Assembly (NCBI GenBank): GCA_035310145.1
Contig: DATGEL010000041.1
Coordinates: forward strand, 17,604 to 81,603
Direction: 5' to 3'
DNA length: 64,000 nucleotides
DNA from: Dehalococcoidia bacterium
Lineage (GTDB): Bacteria > Chloroflexota > Dehalococcoidia > CAUJGQ01
The notes under the pieces are model-generated. The model did no database searches. It was given only the letters and a program-made list of their open reading frames with translations, and was not told the DNA's origin. The translations under genes were made by a program, and so were the position numbers. This document shows, piece after piece, positions 52,837 to 60,400 of the stretch (position 1 is its first letter; each line of letters begins with the position of its first letter).

Positions 52837-52868
52837 ACCTGCTTGGGCCACCACGGCCGTCGGGCCGC

Positions 52869-54809
52869 TCAGCCAACCTTCCCGCAGATCTGGCGCAGGT
52901 GCAGGCCGAGGTCGATGTACTCGTCGCAGGCCGCCTTGAGCTCGCTTGAGGTGCTCTGGGCGAAGGCGATCGCCTCCACGCGCACGCCTTTGCTCGCCAC
53001 GAGCTCCACCAGCCGGCGGAAGTCGCCGTCGCCGGAGACGAGGCAGACGACATCGAGCCGGTCGGCCATCGTCAGCACGTCCATCGCCAGCTCGACGTCG
53101 AAGTTGCCCTTCATCGTGCCGTCGGCGAAGCGCTTGAGCGGCTTCGTAACGATGCGGTAGCCGCGGTTGACGAAGGGCTGCACGAACTTTTGCAGCTCCA
53201 GCCGGGCCGAGGGATCGTCGCTGACCGGAGCATAGGCGCTGGCCCGCACCAGCTCGCGGCCACGGTCGTGCACCAGAAAATCCAGCAGCCTTGTGAAGTC
53301 TATCTGGCAGCCAAACCGCTCGGCGGCGTAGATCACATTGGGCACATCGACGAACACGCCGGCGCGCTCGTGAGTGGCGCTGGCGGCGCCGGTGGCCAGC
53401 CGGCGGTCGAGGGCGATCAAAGAGCGCTCAATATTGCGCAGCAGGGCGACCTGGCGCTCCATCAGCGTATAGAGCAACAGATTCTGCCGCGCGAGCAGCG
53501 TCTCCAGGCCGCTCGCCCCCGTTGCAATCTCGGGCGCGGCGGGCAGCGACGCAAAAGCCGGCGTCTCCTGCAGCCCGCTGGTGGCAGCGGACTCCGCCGA
53601 CTGGGACGCGCGGCCACGCGTACCCCGCGTCCGTCGCGGCGGCGCCTTCGTCGCGCTGCGCAGGGCCTCCTGCTCGGCGGGGGTGAGCGGCGTCGCCGCT
53701 ATCTCGCTGTCGGTGGCGCCGGCCGCACCGTTTGTCTCGGTCGGGGCGCCACGCACGAACTGCTCGAACTCGGCGATCTCGGCGCGGCTGAAACGCGGCT
53801 CCGCCACGTCGCCTGGGCGGCGCGCCGGCTTGCGCTTGGTCGGCGGCGGCAACGGCTCAAACTCAACGGGATAGGCCGGCAGCGACGGCTGTCGCGTGCG
53901 CGGCGCCCGGGCGGGGCGCGCGGCTGGCGGCGATTCCGTCGGGGACTCGGCGACGACGGCCGTCTCCATGACCGCCGGCTCGTTCGGCTCCGCCCCGCCG
54001 GCGGTGACGCCCTGGCCGCCGCGGCCACGCCGGCCACGCCCGCCCCGCCGTCGCCGCCGCCGGGCTGGAATGGCCTCGGCTGCGTCGCCTTCGCTGGCCT
54101 CAGGCTCGGCCTCGACGAAGGCGTCGTCCGCAACCTGCGCATCCGCTGGCGACCAGGTGATCAGCTCATCCTCGTCCTCCGGCCAGACCGGCGCGTCGAG
54201 GTTTGTGGGGCCGGACGCCGCGCGGGCGATCGCCGCGAGCTCCTCGTCCGTCGCCGGCGCCGCTGCCCAATCGTCGTCTGGTGCCGGTGGCGCGGCGAAC
54301 GGGCCGGCGTCAGGCTGCGGCGCCCGCGGCTCGATCCCAGGCTCGGCGGCGGGGCTGGCGGCGGGCTGCCGCCGGCGGCTCCGCGTGCGTGGCGTCGGCG
54401 CCTCAGCAGGGGCCGCGAGTGCGGCCGCATCCGCCGCGTCCACCGATGCGGCAGGCAGCACGGCCACCTCCGTGGCCGGCTCCTTCGCGGCCGCGGCTTT
54501 GCGCGGTCGGGCGGCAGCGCGCCGGCCGTGCGGCTTCGCCGTGTCGGCCTCTAGCGACTCTTCCGGGGGAGCAGCCGTTGCTGCTTCCTCGCTCGCAGAG
54601 ATGGGCGCCTCACGCAGCACGGTCGCAGGGGAGGAGAAGAGGCGTCGGGGCAGTGCGTTGCCCGCGAGCGGGGTTGTGACGGCGGCCGCGGACTCGCTCG
54701 GCACGGTGCTCTCGACGGGTTCAGACTCGGCGCGACGGCCGCGGGTGGCGCGGGTCCGTCGGCGTGCGGGTTGTGCGGACTCGGACTCCGTGGTCACGCT
54801 TCCCCCCAT
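52869..54809 (-). CDS. NYN domain protein with long disordered N-terminal region
   Basis: A 646-residue protein. The C-terminal 170 residues form an NYN/LabA-type (PIN-like) nuclease fold: VFVDVPNVIYAAERF with an early Asp, KGNFDVELAMDVL, and SGDGDFRRLVELV with acidic pairs that would bind Mg. The first ~450 residues are low-complexity Ala/Pro/Glu with Arg-rich RRRRRGGRGRRGRG-like patches, resembling RNA-binding tails of RNase E/G-type proteins. It overlaps the mrp stop by 16 bases; a GTG at 54797 making a GTGA overlap is an alternative start. It is probably an RNase; the target is unknown. Confidence 0.87.
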   Translation of the reverse strand: MGGSVTTESESAQPARRRTRATRGRRAESEPVESTVPSESAAAVTTPLAGNALPRRLFSSPATVLREAPISASEEAATAAPPEESLEADTAKPHGRRAAARPRKAAAAKEPATEVAVLPAASVDAADAAALAAPAEAPTPRTRSRRRQPAASPAAEPGIEPRAPQPDAGPFAAPPAPDDDWAAAPATDEELAAIARAASGPTNLDAPVWPEDEDELITWSPADAQVADDAFVEAEPEASEGDAAEAIPARRRRRRGGRGRRGRGGQGVTAGGAEPNEPAVMETAVVAESPTESPPAARPARAPRTRQPSLPAYPVEFEPLPPPTKRKPARRPGDVAEPRFSRAEIAEFEQFVRGAPTETNGAAGATDSEIAATPLTPAEQEALRSATKAPPRRTRGTRGRASQSAESAATSGLQETPAFASLPAAPEIATGASGLETLLARQNLLLYTLMERQVALLRNIERSLIALDRRLATGAASATHERAGVFVDVPNVIYAAERFGCQIDFTRLLDFLVHDRGRELVRASAYAPVSDDPSARLELQKFVQPFVNRGYRIVTKPLKRFADGTMKGNFDVELAMDVLTMADRLDVVCLVSGDGDFRRLVELVASKGVRVEAIAFAQSTSSELKAACDEYIDLGLHLRQICGKVG

Positions 54810-55858
54810 CCACTAATGCTCAGCCGGGCAGCGACGCGCTCCGCGATCTGGCGGAACGCCTGCGCCTGTGGCGAGTCCGGCTCCGTAACGATCACTGGAA
54901 CGCCCTGGTCGCCGCCTGCGCGGATGCTGGCGTGCAGCGGCACCTCGCCCAGGAAGTCGAGGCCGATCTCGTCCGCTGCCTCGCGGGCGCCGCCATGACC
55001 GAAGATCTCCGTGCGCTCGCCGCAGTGGGGGCAGAGGAAGTAGCTCATGTTCTCGATCAGGCCGTAGACCGGCACGTTCAGCTTCTCGAACATGCCCACG
55101 GCCTTCAGCGCGTCCTCCAGCGCCACGTCCTGCGGCGTGCTGACGATCACGGCGCCGGCGATGGCGGCGTCTTGCGCCATGCTCATCGAGGCATCGCTGG
55201 TGCCGGGCGGCAGGTCGATGATGAGGTAGTCCAGCTCGCCCCAGGGCACGTCGTGCAGCAGTTGCCGCACCGCCTGGCCGATCATCGGCCCGCGCCAGAC
55301 GACGGGCATCCCTTTCGGCAAGAGGAAACCCAGCGAGGCGAGCTTGACGCCGTACCTTTCCACGGTGTGCAGGCCCTGGTTGCCCTGCGACATGAAGCCG
55401 GCCTCGTAGCCGAACATCGTGGGCAGGTTCGGGCCGGTGATGTCGGCATCCACGAGGCCGACGCTGGCGCCGGCCTGCGCCAGCGCGATCGCCAGGTTGA
55501 CGGCCACGGTGGACTTGCCGACGCCGCCCTTGTTGCTGGCGACGGCGATCACGTTGCGCACGCCCGCCACCGGCTTCGGCCCGTTGGGGCGAATCGGTTG
55601 GCTGCGCACGCTTGCGCCCATCTCGACGCGCACGGCGGCGACACCGGGAAGCGTCTTCACCGCGGCCTCGGCGGCCTGCTGCAAATCGCTGCGCACGGGG
55701 CAGGCGGGTGTGGTGAGCACAAACTTAAAGGCGACGTCGCCGCCTTCGATCGCGAGGTTCTGGATCATGCCGAGGGAGACGATATCGCGGTGCAGCTCGG
55801 GATCTTGAACCTGGGAAAGGGCGGAAAGCACCGCCTCTTTCGTGACAGTGGCTGGCAC
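54794..55858 (-). CDS. mrp: Mrp/NBP35 family iron-sulfur carrier ATPase
   Basis: A 354-residue P-loop ATPase that carries and delivers Fe-S clusters. The N-terminal MIP18/DUF59 domain (about residues 5-85) has a TTPACPVR motif. The ATPase domain has the deviant Walker A SNKGGVGKST, and DADITGPNLP, IDLPPGTSDA, and the cluster-binding CPHCG near residue 275. The upstream regulator resembles SufR, which fits a role in Fe-S assembly. A 16-base direct repeat lies about 50-90 bases before the start. Confidence 0.94.
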   Translation of the reverse strand: MPATVTKEAVLSALSQVQDPELHRDIVSLGMIQNLAIEGGDVAFKFVLTTPACPVRSDLQQAAEAAVKTLPGVAAVRVEMGASVRSQPIRPNGPKPVAGVRNVIAVASNKGGVGKSTVAVNLAIALAQAGASVGLVDADITGPNLPTMFGYEAGFMSQGNQGLHTVERYGVKLASLGFLLPKGMPVVWRGPMIGQAVRQLLHDVPWGELDYLIIDLPPGTSDASMSMAQDAAIAGAVIVSTPQDVALEDALKAVGMFEKLNVPVYGLIENMSYFLCPHCGERTEIFGHGGAREAADEIGLDFLGEVPLHASIRAGGDQGVPVIVTEPDSPQAQAFRQIAERVAARLSISGWGEA

Positions 55859-55907
55859 AGTGTACTTCCTAAGTGTGATTCCTCAAGGTATGTCCGATGA
55901 GCCGGGT

Positions 55908-55949
55908 GCTGCGCACCCATGCTTGAGGAGGGCGCTGCGCACCCATGCT
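55908..55949. repeat. 16-base direct repeat upstream of mrp
   Basis: The 16-base word GCTGCGCACCCATGCT occurs at 55908-55923 and again at 55934-55949, 26 bases apart. The first copy lies in the hairpin GGGTGC-TGC-GCACCC. The second copy overlaps the last codons of the SufR-like gene. Position before mrp suggests a regulatory site, but a simple duplication is possible. Confidence 0.6.
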
Positions 55950-56670
55950 AGCTTGCCGCGGCTTCTCCGTGCGCGGCCGGATACCCCGCAAAGGACTCCG
56001 TGGCCAGGGGGTGCGCGCCGTTGAACGGCTGCGTCTCCGCCTTCGCCACCGCAAAGCGGCAGAGGTGCGCGGCGCGCGGGCCACCGCCCTCGCAGTGCAC
56101 GGCACAGGCCAGCAAACCGCTCAACACACGTTCGTGCCAGCGACAGGGGGCGCCGTCCTCGCCGTTCAACTTGCGGTAGAAACAGTTATAGTCGCGGATC
56201 TCGAAGCCGCGCTCCGTCGCCGCCCATTCGGCAAAGCCGCTCTCGGCGTGCAGCAACTCGGCCACCGCCGCCACGCGCTGGCTCAGTGGCAGCCGTTCGA
56301 GCTGCGCCGCGTGGCGGGCGATGAAGCGGTCGGCCAGCTTATCGAAGAGCAGTGCCGTCTTCTCCTCAGCAGAAAGGCCGGCGATCTCCGCGGAGTCGAG
56401 CCGGCCTACTTCGTCGAGGAGCTGGAGGGCGATCCGGTCGTAATGCTGATGGAAACTACCTTCGCCTTTCTCGGTGAGCGTATAGACGAAATGCGGGCGT
56501 CCGAGACGCTGCCGTTCTTCGGTTGAGCCTACCAGCGCGTCGCGTTCGAGCGTTGCCAGGTGTTGACGTACCGTCATCGGCGCCAGGCCCAGGGCAGCGG
56601 CCAATTCATCGACGCTGCAGCCGCCCTGGCGCTTCAGCGCCGCGAGGATTTGGCTTTTGGTGGAGTGCAT
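55948..56670 (-). CDS. SufR-like Fe-S-sensing winged-helix repressor
   Basis: A 240-residue regulator. The N-terminal DeoR/ArsR-type winged helix (about residues 5-75: CSVDELAAALGLAPMTVRQH, then RLGRPHFVYTLTEKG) is followed by a helical effector domain and a C-terminal cysteine set C163-X12-C176-X12-C189-X14-C204. That spacing is close to SufR, where cysteines hold a [2Fe-2S] or [4Fe-4S] cluster and control Fe-S biogenesis. The ATG at 56670 is chosen from family fit. The downstream gene is mrp. Its own promoter lies in the divergent region at 56747-56843. Confidence 0.85.
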   Translation of the reverse strand: MHSTKSQILAALKRQGGCSVDELAAALGLAPMTVRQHLATLERDALVGSTEERQRLGRPHFVYTLTEKGEGSFHQHYDRIALQLLDEVGRLDSAEIAGLSAEEKTALLFDKLADRFIARHAAQLERLPLSQRVAAVAELLHAESGFAEWAATERGFEIRDYNCFYRKLNGEDGAPCRWHERVLSGLLACAVHCEGGGPRAAHLCRFAVAKAETQPFNGAHPLATESFAGYPAAHGEAAAS

Positions 56671-56746
56671 CCGCTGCCGGACTCCGTTACACGGATCCAT
56701 GAGGCTCGCACAGGCGCGCGCGGCGCGCGGCGGAACCCGCATTACC

Positions 56747-56843
56747 AGTCTAGGAAGCCGGTCACGCGGTTGTCAAGATTTAACAAGTCGATACTGTAAA
56801 TACCGTATAATCCTTGACAGGCAACGGGTCGCCGTGATAGCAT
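56747..56843. promoter_or_regulatory. Divergent promoter pair with central operator-like dyad
   Basis: On the minus strand TTGACA (56776-56771), an 18-base spacer and TAGACT (56752-56747) precede the SufR-like gene. On the plus strand TTGACA (56814-56819), an 18-base spacer and TAGCAT (56838-56843) precede the zinc-ribbon gene. Between the two -35 boxes lies a dyad, ATACNGTANNTACNGTAT (56791-56808), symmetric in 14 of 18 positions. A repressor bound there would block both promoters. TATAAT at 56806 may be part of a third promoter. Confidence 0.7.
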
Positions 56844-56919
56844 TAAGCGTTACTTGATAACAGTGGCCGTGTGGCCCTGGACCCAGCCCGGCGAGGGTGG
56901 TGGTCGGGAGGAAGACAGC

Positions 56920-57255
56920 ATGCCCGAGAGCATTATCTTAGATGCGCCGAATGCACCGCTGCCTGAGCAGGACGGTGAGGATCTGCAGCCGGTCTGCCAG
57001 CATCACTGGCGCATTGCGTCGCCGAACGGCGCTACCAGCGTCGGTACCTGCAAGCGCTGCGGTGCGGTGCGCGAGTTCCAGAACTCGTCTACGGACTCGA
57101 TCTGGGAGAGTGACAGCAGCGACGGCAACCGCTGGCGCGGCCGCGGCCGCAACAATGTCGTCGCCGATGTGCCCGCGGCCGCGGCGGCCGCGCCGATCTC
57201 GGAGGACGCACTGGGCAACTTGCTCGGCAGCGGTTTCCGCAACCGGCTCGACTGA
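56920..57255 (+). CDS. Small zinc-ribbon protein conserved in Chloroflexota
   Basis: A 111-residue soluble protein. The conserved core CQHHWRIASPNGATSVGTCK followed by RCGAVREF forms a CxHH...CxxC zinc-binding knuckle; the C-terminal half is acidic then Arg/Asn-rich and looks disordered. GGGAGG lies about 8 nt before the ATG. A strong intrinsic terminator follows the gene. It lies divergent from the SufR-like regulator and so may be part of its regulon. From memory, proteins with this PNG...CK.CG core are widespread in Chloroflexota, but their function is unknown. Confidence 0.8.
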   Translation: MPESIILDAPNAPLPEQDGEDLQPVCQHHWRIASPNGATSVGTCKRCGAVREFQNSSTDSIWESDSSDGNRWRGRGRNNVVADVPAAAAAAPISEDALGNLLGSGFRNRLD

Positions 57256-57281
57256 CGGCTGCCACGCGAGCAACTCCACGC

Positions 57282-57315
57282 GAGGGGCGCCAAACCGGCG
57301 CCCCTCGCCCTTTTT
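57282..57315 (+). terminator. Rho-independent terminator
   Basis: Arms GAGGGGCGCC (57282-57291) and GGCGCCCCTC (57297-57306) enclose AAACC, followed after GCCC by a run of five T. This is a standard intrinsic terminator for the zinc-ribbon gene. Confidence 0.9.
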
Positions 57316-57352
57316 CTCCGCAACTTGACGGAAGTGCGACGGAGGCAACGCG

Positions 57353-58198
57353 GTGATCCCACCGGCGATCGGCGGCCGTCGGGGCACGACGCTTGAACTG
57401 GCCTCGCCGGTGATGATCGCATCGGGCTGCTTCGGCCGCGGCCTCGGTGCCCAGCAGCGCCGATGGCTGCGGGACGTGGGCGCACTGGTGACGCACTCGT
57501 TGACACTGGAGCCACGCAGCCACGGCGCTAACCCGGTGATCGACGAAGCGACCGGCGGCGTGCTCTACACCAGCGGCCTGCCAAACCGCGGACTCGCGCG
57601 CGAGCTGGCGACCGGCGCCGAGACCTGGGCGGCCGCTGGGCTCCCGGTTGTCGTCAGCATCGCCGCTTCGGATGTCCGTGGGCTCGCGACGATGGCCGCT
57701 GATCTCGACGGCATCGCGGGCGTTGCCGCCATTGAACTCAACTTGCCCGCGGGTGCTGAGGATGTCGGCGCGCTGGCCGATGCGGTGGCCGGGGTGGCCG
57801 CGGTCACCCTGCTGCCGCTGATCGTGAAACTTGAGGCAGTTCCGGTTTCGCTGACGGCTGCGCAGCGGGCGCTGGCCGCCGGGGCGGACGCGATTTGTGT
57901 TGCCTCCGGCTGGCGGGCCTGGCAGGCGGGCATGCCGGGGAGTGTGAAGCTCACGGGGCCGGCGACCATGCCGCTAACGCTGCTGCTGGTCTCTGAGCTG
58001 TTCGAGGCCGGTATCGAGCCGCTGATCGCCTGCGGCGGCGTGGATTCGGCGGCCGCGGCGCGGGCGTACCTGGAGGCGGGCGCGTGCGCCGTGCAGATCG
58101 GCAGCGCCCTGCTGCGTGACCCCACGACGGCAACACGCATCGCCGCCGAACTTCGTGACGACCGGCGCGTCTTGACCCCTGCCGAAGCTGGGCGATAG
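57353..58198 (+). CDS. Divergent dihydroorotate-dehydrogenase-like protein
   Basis: A 281-residue TIM-barrel protein with the outline of class 1 PyrD: SPVMIASGCFGRGLG, GALVTHSLTLEPRS, GLPNRGL, AAIELNLP, LLPLIVKL, and the late GGVDSAAAARAYLEAGACAV for the FMN phosphate. Two key residues are absent: the FMN-contacting lysine in VTKS is histidine (VTHS), and the active-site base loop (SCPN in class 1B) reads LPAG. So ordinary dihydroorotate oxidation is doubtful. GTG at 57353 has GGAGG 7 nt upstream. No pyr genes are adjacent. It may be a repurposed flavoprotein. Confidence 0.75.
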   Translation: MIPPAIGGRRGTTLELASPVMIASGCFGRGLGAQQRRWLRDVGALVTHSLTLEPRSHGANPVIDEATGGVLYTSGLPNRGLARELATGAETWAAAGLPVVVSIAASDVRGLATMAADLDGIAGVAAIELNLPAGAEDVGALADAVAGVAAVTLLPLIVKLEAVPVSLTAAQRALAAGADAICVASGWRAWQAGMPGSVKLTGPATMPLTLLLVSELFEAGIEPLIACGGVDSAAAARAYLEAGACAVQIGSALLRDPTTATRIAAELRDDRRVLTPAEAGR

Positions 58199-58216
58199 CC
58201 TGTTCAGGCAACGCCG

Positions 58217-58290
<74 letters not shown>

Positions 58291-58407
58291 CCCGATCGCC
58301 GCGCCCCCGCTGCCGGCCTCATTCGCCATAGCCACGATCGTCGCAGTCTCCCACGGGTTCTGCGAGACACGGTAGTTCGAATCGCTGGTTGAGCCGCCGC
58401 AGCGTTG

Positions 58408-59043
58408 CTAGCGCGCAGGCGTCGCCGTCGGCGTGGGTGTGCCGGTGGTCGTCACGTAGCCTTCGGCGCAGTAGATGTACTGCTTCACACCGACGATGCA
58501 CCAGACGGTGCCCTTCCCCGGCTCGCCTTCGGCGCCGTTCAGCACTTTGCCCTCGACGTTGACACTGGCGCCTTCGGGCAATGAACCGACGACGTTATCG
58601 GCGCTCAGCGCCGGCGCCGAGCGGATGCGCAGGCCGCCGCTCGCCGCAATCTTGCCCGTGAACGCTGTATCCGAGATCTGCAGCCCGTTCTCTGTGCGCA
58701 CGGCGGGCGTGGGGCTGGGCGTCGGCGTCGGCGAGGGAGTGGGCGAGCCCTGCGGCGTCGATGCGGGTCGGGGTGTTGTTTGCGGGAAGGGGCTGGGCGG
58801 GAGTGCCGCGGCGGGCGAGGCGGCCGGGGCAGATGCCCCGGCCGCAGTCGCCCCGCCGCGAGCCGTGGTGACAGCGGGCGCGGGCGTACCGGCGGGCGCG
58901 GCGTTCTTCTTCTTACCGCCGCCGCAGGCAGCGAACAGCGCAGCCGCAATAAGCGTTGTCGCCAGCACGAGCGTGCGCGGTGCGTCAGCGCGCGTCGCGC
59001 TGCGAAGCTGGCGGGCCCGCGGCGGCAGCGTCGCGCCCGTCAT
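58408..59043 (-). CDS. SH3-like domain lipoprotein
   Basis: A 211-residue protein with a lipobox LFAAC at C40, then a long Ala/Pro/Thr linker (residues 45-115, with TPTPSPTP repeats) and a bacterial SH3 domain (about 120-195: GGLRIRSAPALSADNVVGSL, then GTVWCIVGVKQYIYCAEGYV) holding two cysteines that may form a disulfide. SH3b domains usually bind cell-wall peptides. The ATG at 59043 overlaps the stop of the upstream kinase-like gene (ATGA), suggesting coupled translation. Confidence 0.85.
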   Translation of the reverse strand: MTGATLPPRARQLRSATRADAPRTLVLATTLIAAALFAACGGGKKKNAAPAGTPAPAVTTARGGATAAGASAPAASPAAALPPSPFPQTTPRPASTPQGSPTPSPTPTPSPTPAVRTENGLQISDTAFTGKIAASGGLRIRSAPALSADNVVGSLPEGASVNVEGKVLNGAEGEPGKGTVWCIVGVKQYIYCAEGYVTTTGTPTPTATPAR

Positions 59044-59726
59044 GCGTGGCGCAGCGGGTGGTCTGGGGTTTCGGCCGGGGTGCGTTCGGGCAGGCGGCGC
59101 GCAATCATCACGATCTCGTCAGCCACGTCGTCGTACTCGCGCCCGCCGGAGTTGATCACCAGGTCGTAGAGGCGCAGATCGTACCAGTTGACATTGTAGT
59201 TGTTCTTGAAGAACTCCGTGCGCTCGCGGTCGGTCTGCTCGACATCGCGCTTCGCCCCGTCGCGGTCGAGGTTGCGCAGCGCCATCATGCGCTTGATGCG
59301 GTTTTCGAACGGCGCGTGGATGAAGACGTGCAAGACATCCGGGCGCCGGCGCAGCGCGACCTGGGCGCCGCCGTGTCCGATGATCACGCCCGGTCCCGAG
59401 TCCGCGATGTTGCGCAGCACCTGCTCGATCACCGCGCGGAAGTCGGCCGAGGTATAGAGCATCGACACTGAGGAGAAGTCGATCGGCACCGAGCCTTCGA
59501 CGCCCATGCCGGCGTAGCGCCCGAGGCTTTCCAGCATGCGGCTGAGAAAGCCCTGGCTGCGCTCCGCGTCCGCCATCGCGGACTCGGAGACGCCCGCCTC
59601 GGCGGCGGCGCGCGAAATCACCTGCTGATCGTAGAGCGGGATTGAGAGCTTTTGGGCAACCAGCGCCGCGACTTCGTCGGCGCCGCTGCCGCGTTGCCGG
59701 GAAATGGTGATCACGGGCTCGTGCAT
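59040..59726 (-). CDS. Cytidylate kinase-like family protein
   Basis: A 228-residue P-loop protein of the cytidylate-kinase-like family (Pfam Cytidylate_kin2). It starts MHEPVITISRQRGSGADEVA, where the P-loop is degenerate (SRQRGSGADE rather than GPxGSGKS), then YDQQVISRAAAEAGVSE, GVIIGHGGAQVALRRRPD and VFIHAPFENRIKRM. The family is distinct from true Cmk and its substrate is unknown; some members sit in respiratory or stress contexts. The ATG at 59726 fits the conserved N-terminus. It is coupled to the downstream SH3 lipoprotein. Confidence 0.87.
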   Translation of the reverse strand: MHEPVITISRQRGSGADEVAALVAQKLSIPLYDQQVISRAAAEAGVSESAMADAERSQGFLSRMLESLGRYAGMGVEGSVPIDFSSVSMLYTSADFRAVIEQVLRNIADSGPGVIIGHGGAQVALRRRPDVLHVFIHAPFENRIKRMMALRNLDRDGAKRDVEQTDRERTEFFKNNYNVNWYDLRLYDLVINSGGREYDDVADEIVMIARRLPERTPAETPDHPLRHA

Positions 59727-59897
59727 GGCGCCACCGTACTCCCGCGTGGAACTGCGCCCCCAACGGCTCGCATTCCCCGACGCCGCAGCATGTCTGATCG
59801 CTGCCGTCGAGAAAATCCGTGCGGAGAGAATAGCACGCGAAGTCAAGTAGCGACGTTAAGCCCGCTTGTGCGGATTGAGCGCGACGGGATCGATGGG

Positions 59898-60359
59898 TCA
59901 GGTCGTCGCCAACGACTTGACCGCCTCCAGGGCCATCGGCGCGTGCTTGAGCGGATCGCGCTCGTCGATCCGGGCGCGCACGATGCCGGCCTTGTCGACC
60001 ACGAAGGTAACACGGCTATGGATGCCGCGTTCTTCCAGGAAGACGCCGTAGGTCGTTCCCACCTCATGGCGGGGCCAATCGCCCAGCAGCGGGAACTTCA
60101 GGTCCATATGCTCGCAGAAGTGGTTTGCGGAGGCGAAGCTGTCCACACTAATGCCCAGCACCTGGGCACCGGCCGCGCTGAGGTCGTCCTGGACCTCGGC
60201 GAAGCCTGAAAACTCGTTCGTTCAGCCGCCGGTGAAGGCCAGCGGATAGAAGGCCAGCACCACGGGCTGCTTGCCGCGAAAATCGGCGAGCGCGACTTTT
60301 CCGCCCTTGCCGTCGTTGAGCGTGAATTCGGGCGCCGGATCGCCAATCTGAACCGACAT
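59898..60359 (-). CDS. AhpE-like peroxiredoxin with in-frame UGA at the peroxidatic position (probable selenoprotein)
   Basis: A thiol/selenol peroxidase reducing H2O2 and organic peroxides, 153 residues if UGA is read as selenocysteine. The first half starts MSVQIGDPAPEFTLND and runs to FYPLAFTGG. UGA follows at 60224-60222 (codon 46), and the same frame continues TNEFSGFAEVQDDLSAAGAQ, then LGISVDSFASANHFCEHM and GVFLEERGIHSRVTFVVDKA. The length and motifs match mycobacterial AhpE, where the equivalent residue is the peroxidatic Cys45. A single UGA exactly at the catalytic cysteine, with both flanks conserved and in one frame, is the classic selenoprotein sign. AGGAG lies 7 nt before the ATG at 60359. 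No selA, selB, selC or selD is in the window. A sequencing error or pseudogene is the alternative. Confidence 0.87.
60176..60201 (-). promoter_or_regulatory. Candidate bacterial SECIS hairpin
   Basis: In the mRNA, GAGGTC and GACCTC pair (6 bp) around loop CAGGAC; below one C-A mismatch, CGC pairs with GCG. The apical loop begins 30 bases after the UGA, inside the range known for bacterial SECIS elements (about 16-37). The loop has a central GG, but not in its first two positions, so the match to published consensus is only partial. Confidence 0.5.
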
Positions 60360-60400
60360 CGTGCACTCCTGCGCGGGATCACGGGCTATGGACAGCTCGC

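Noticed and set aside
59898..60359. Two separate genes, or a peroxiredoxin pseudogene, instead of a selenoprotein
   Set aside because: The only interruption is a UGA at the exact catalytic position, with no frameshift and with conserved sequence on both sides; a random nonsense mutation at that one codon is unlikely. Not fully excluded without reads.
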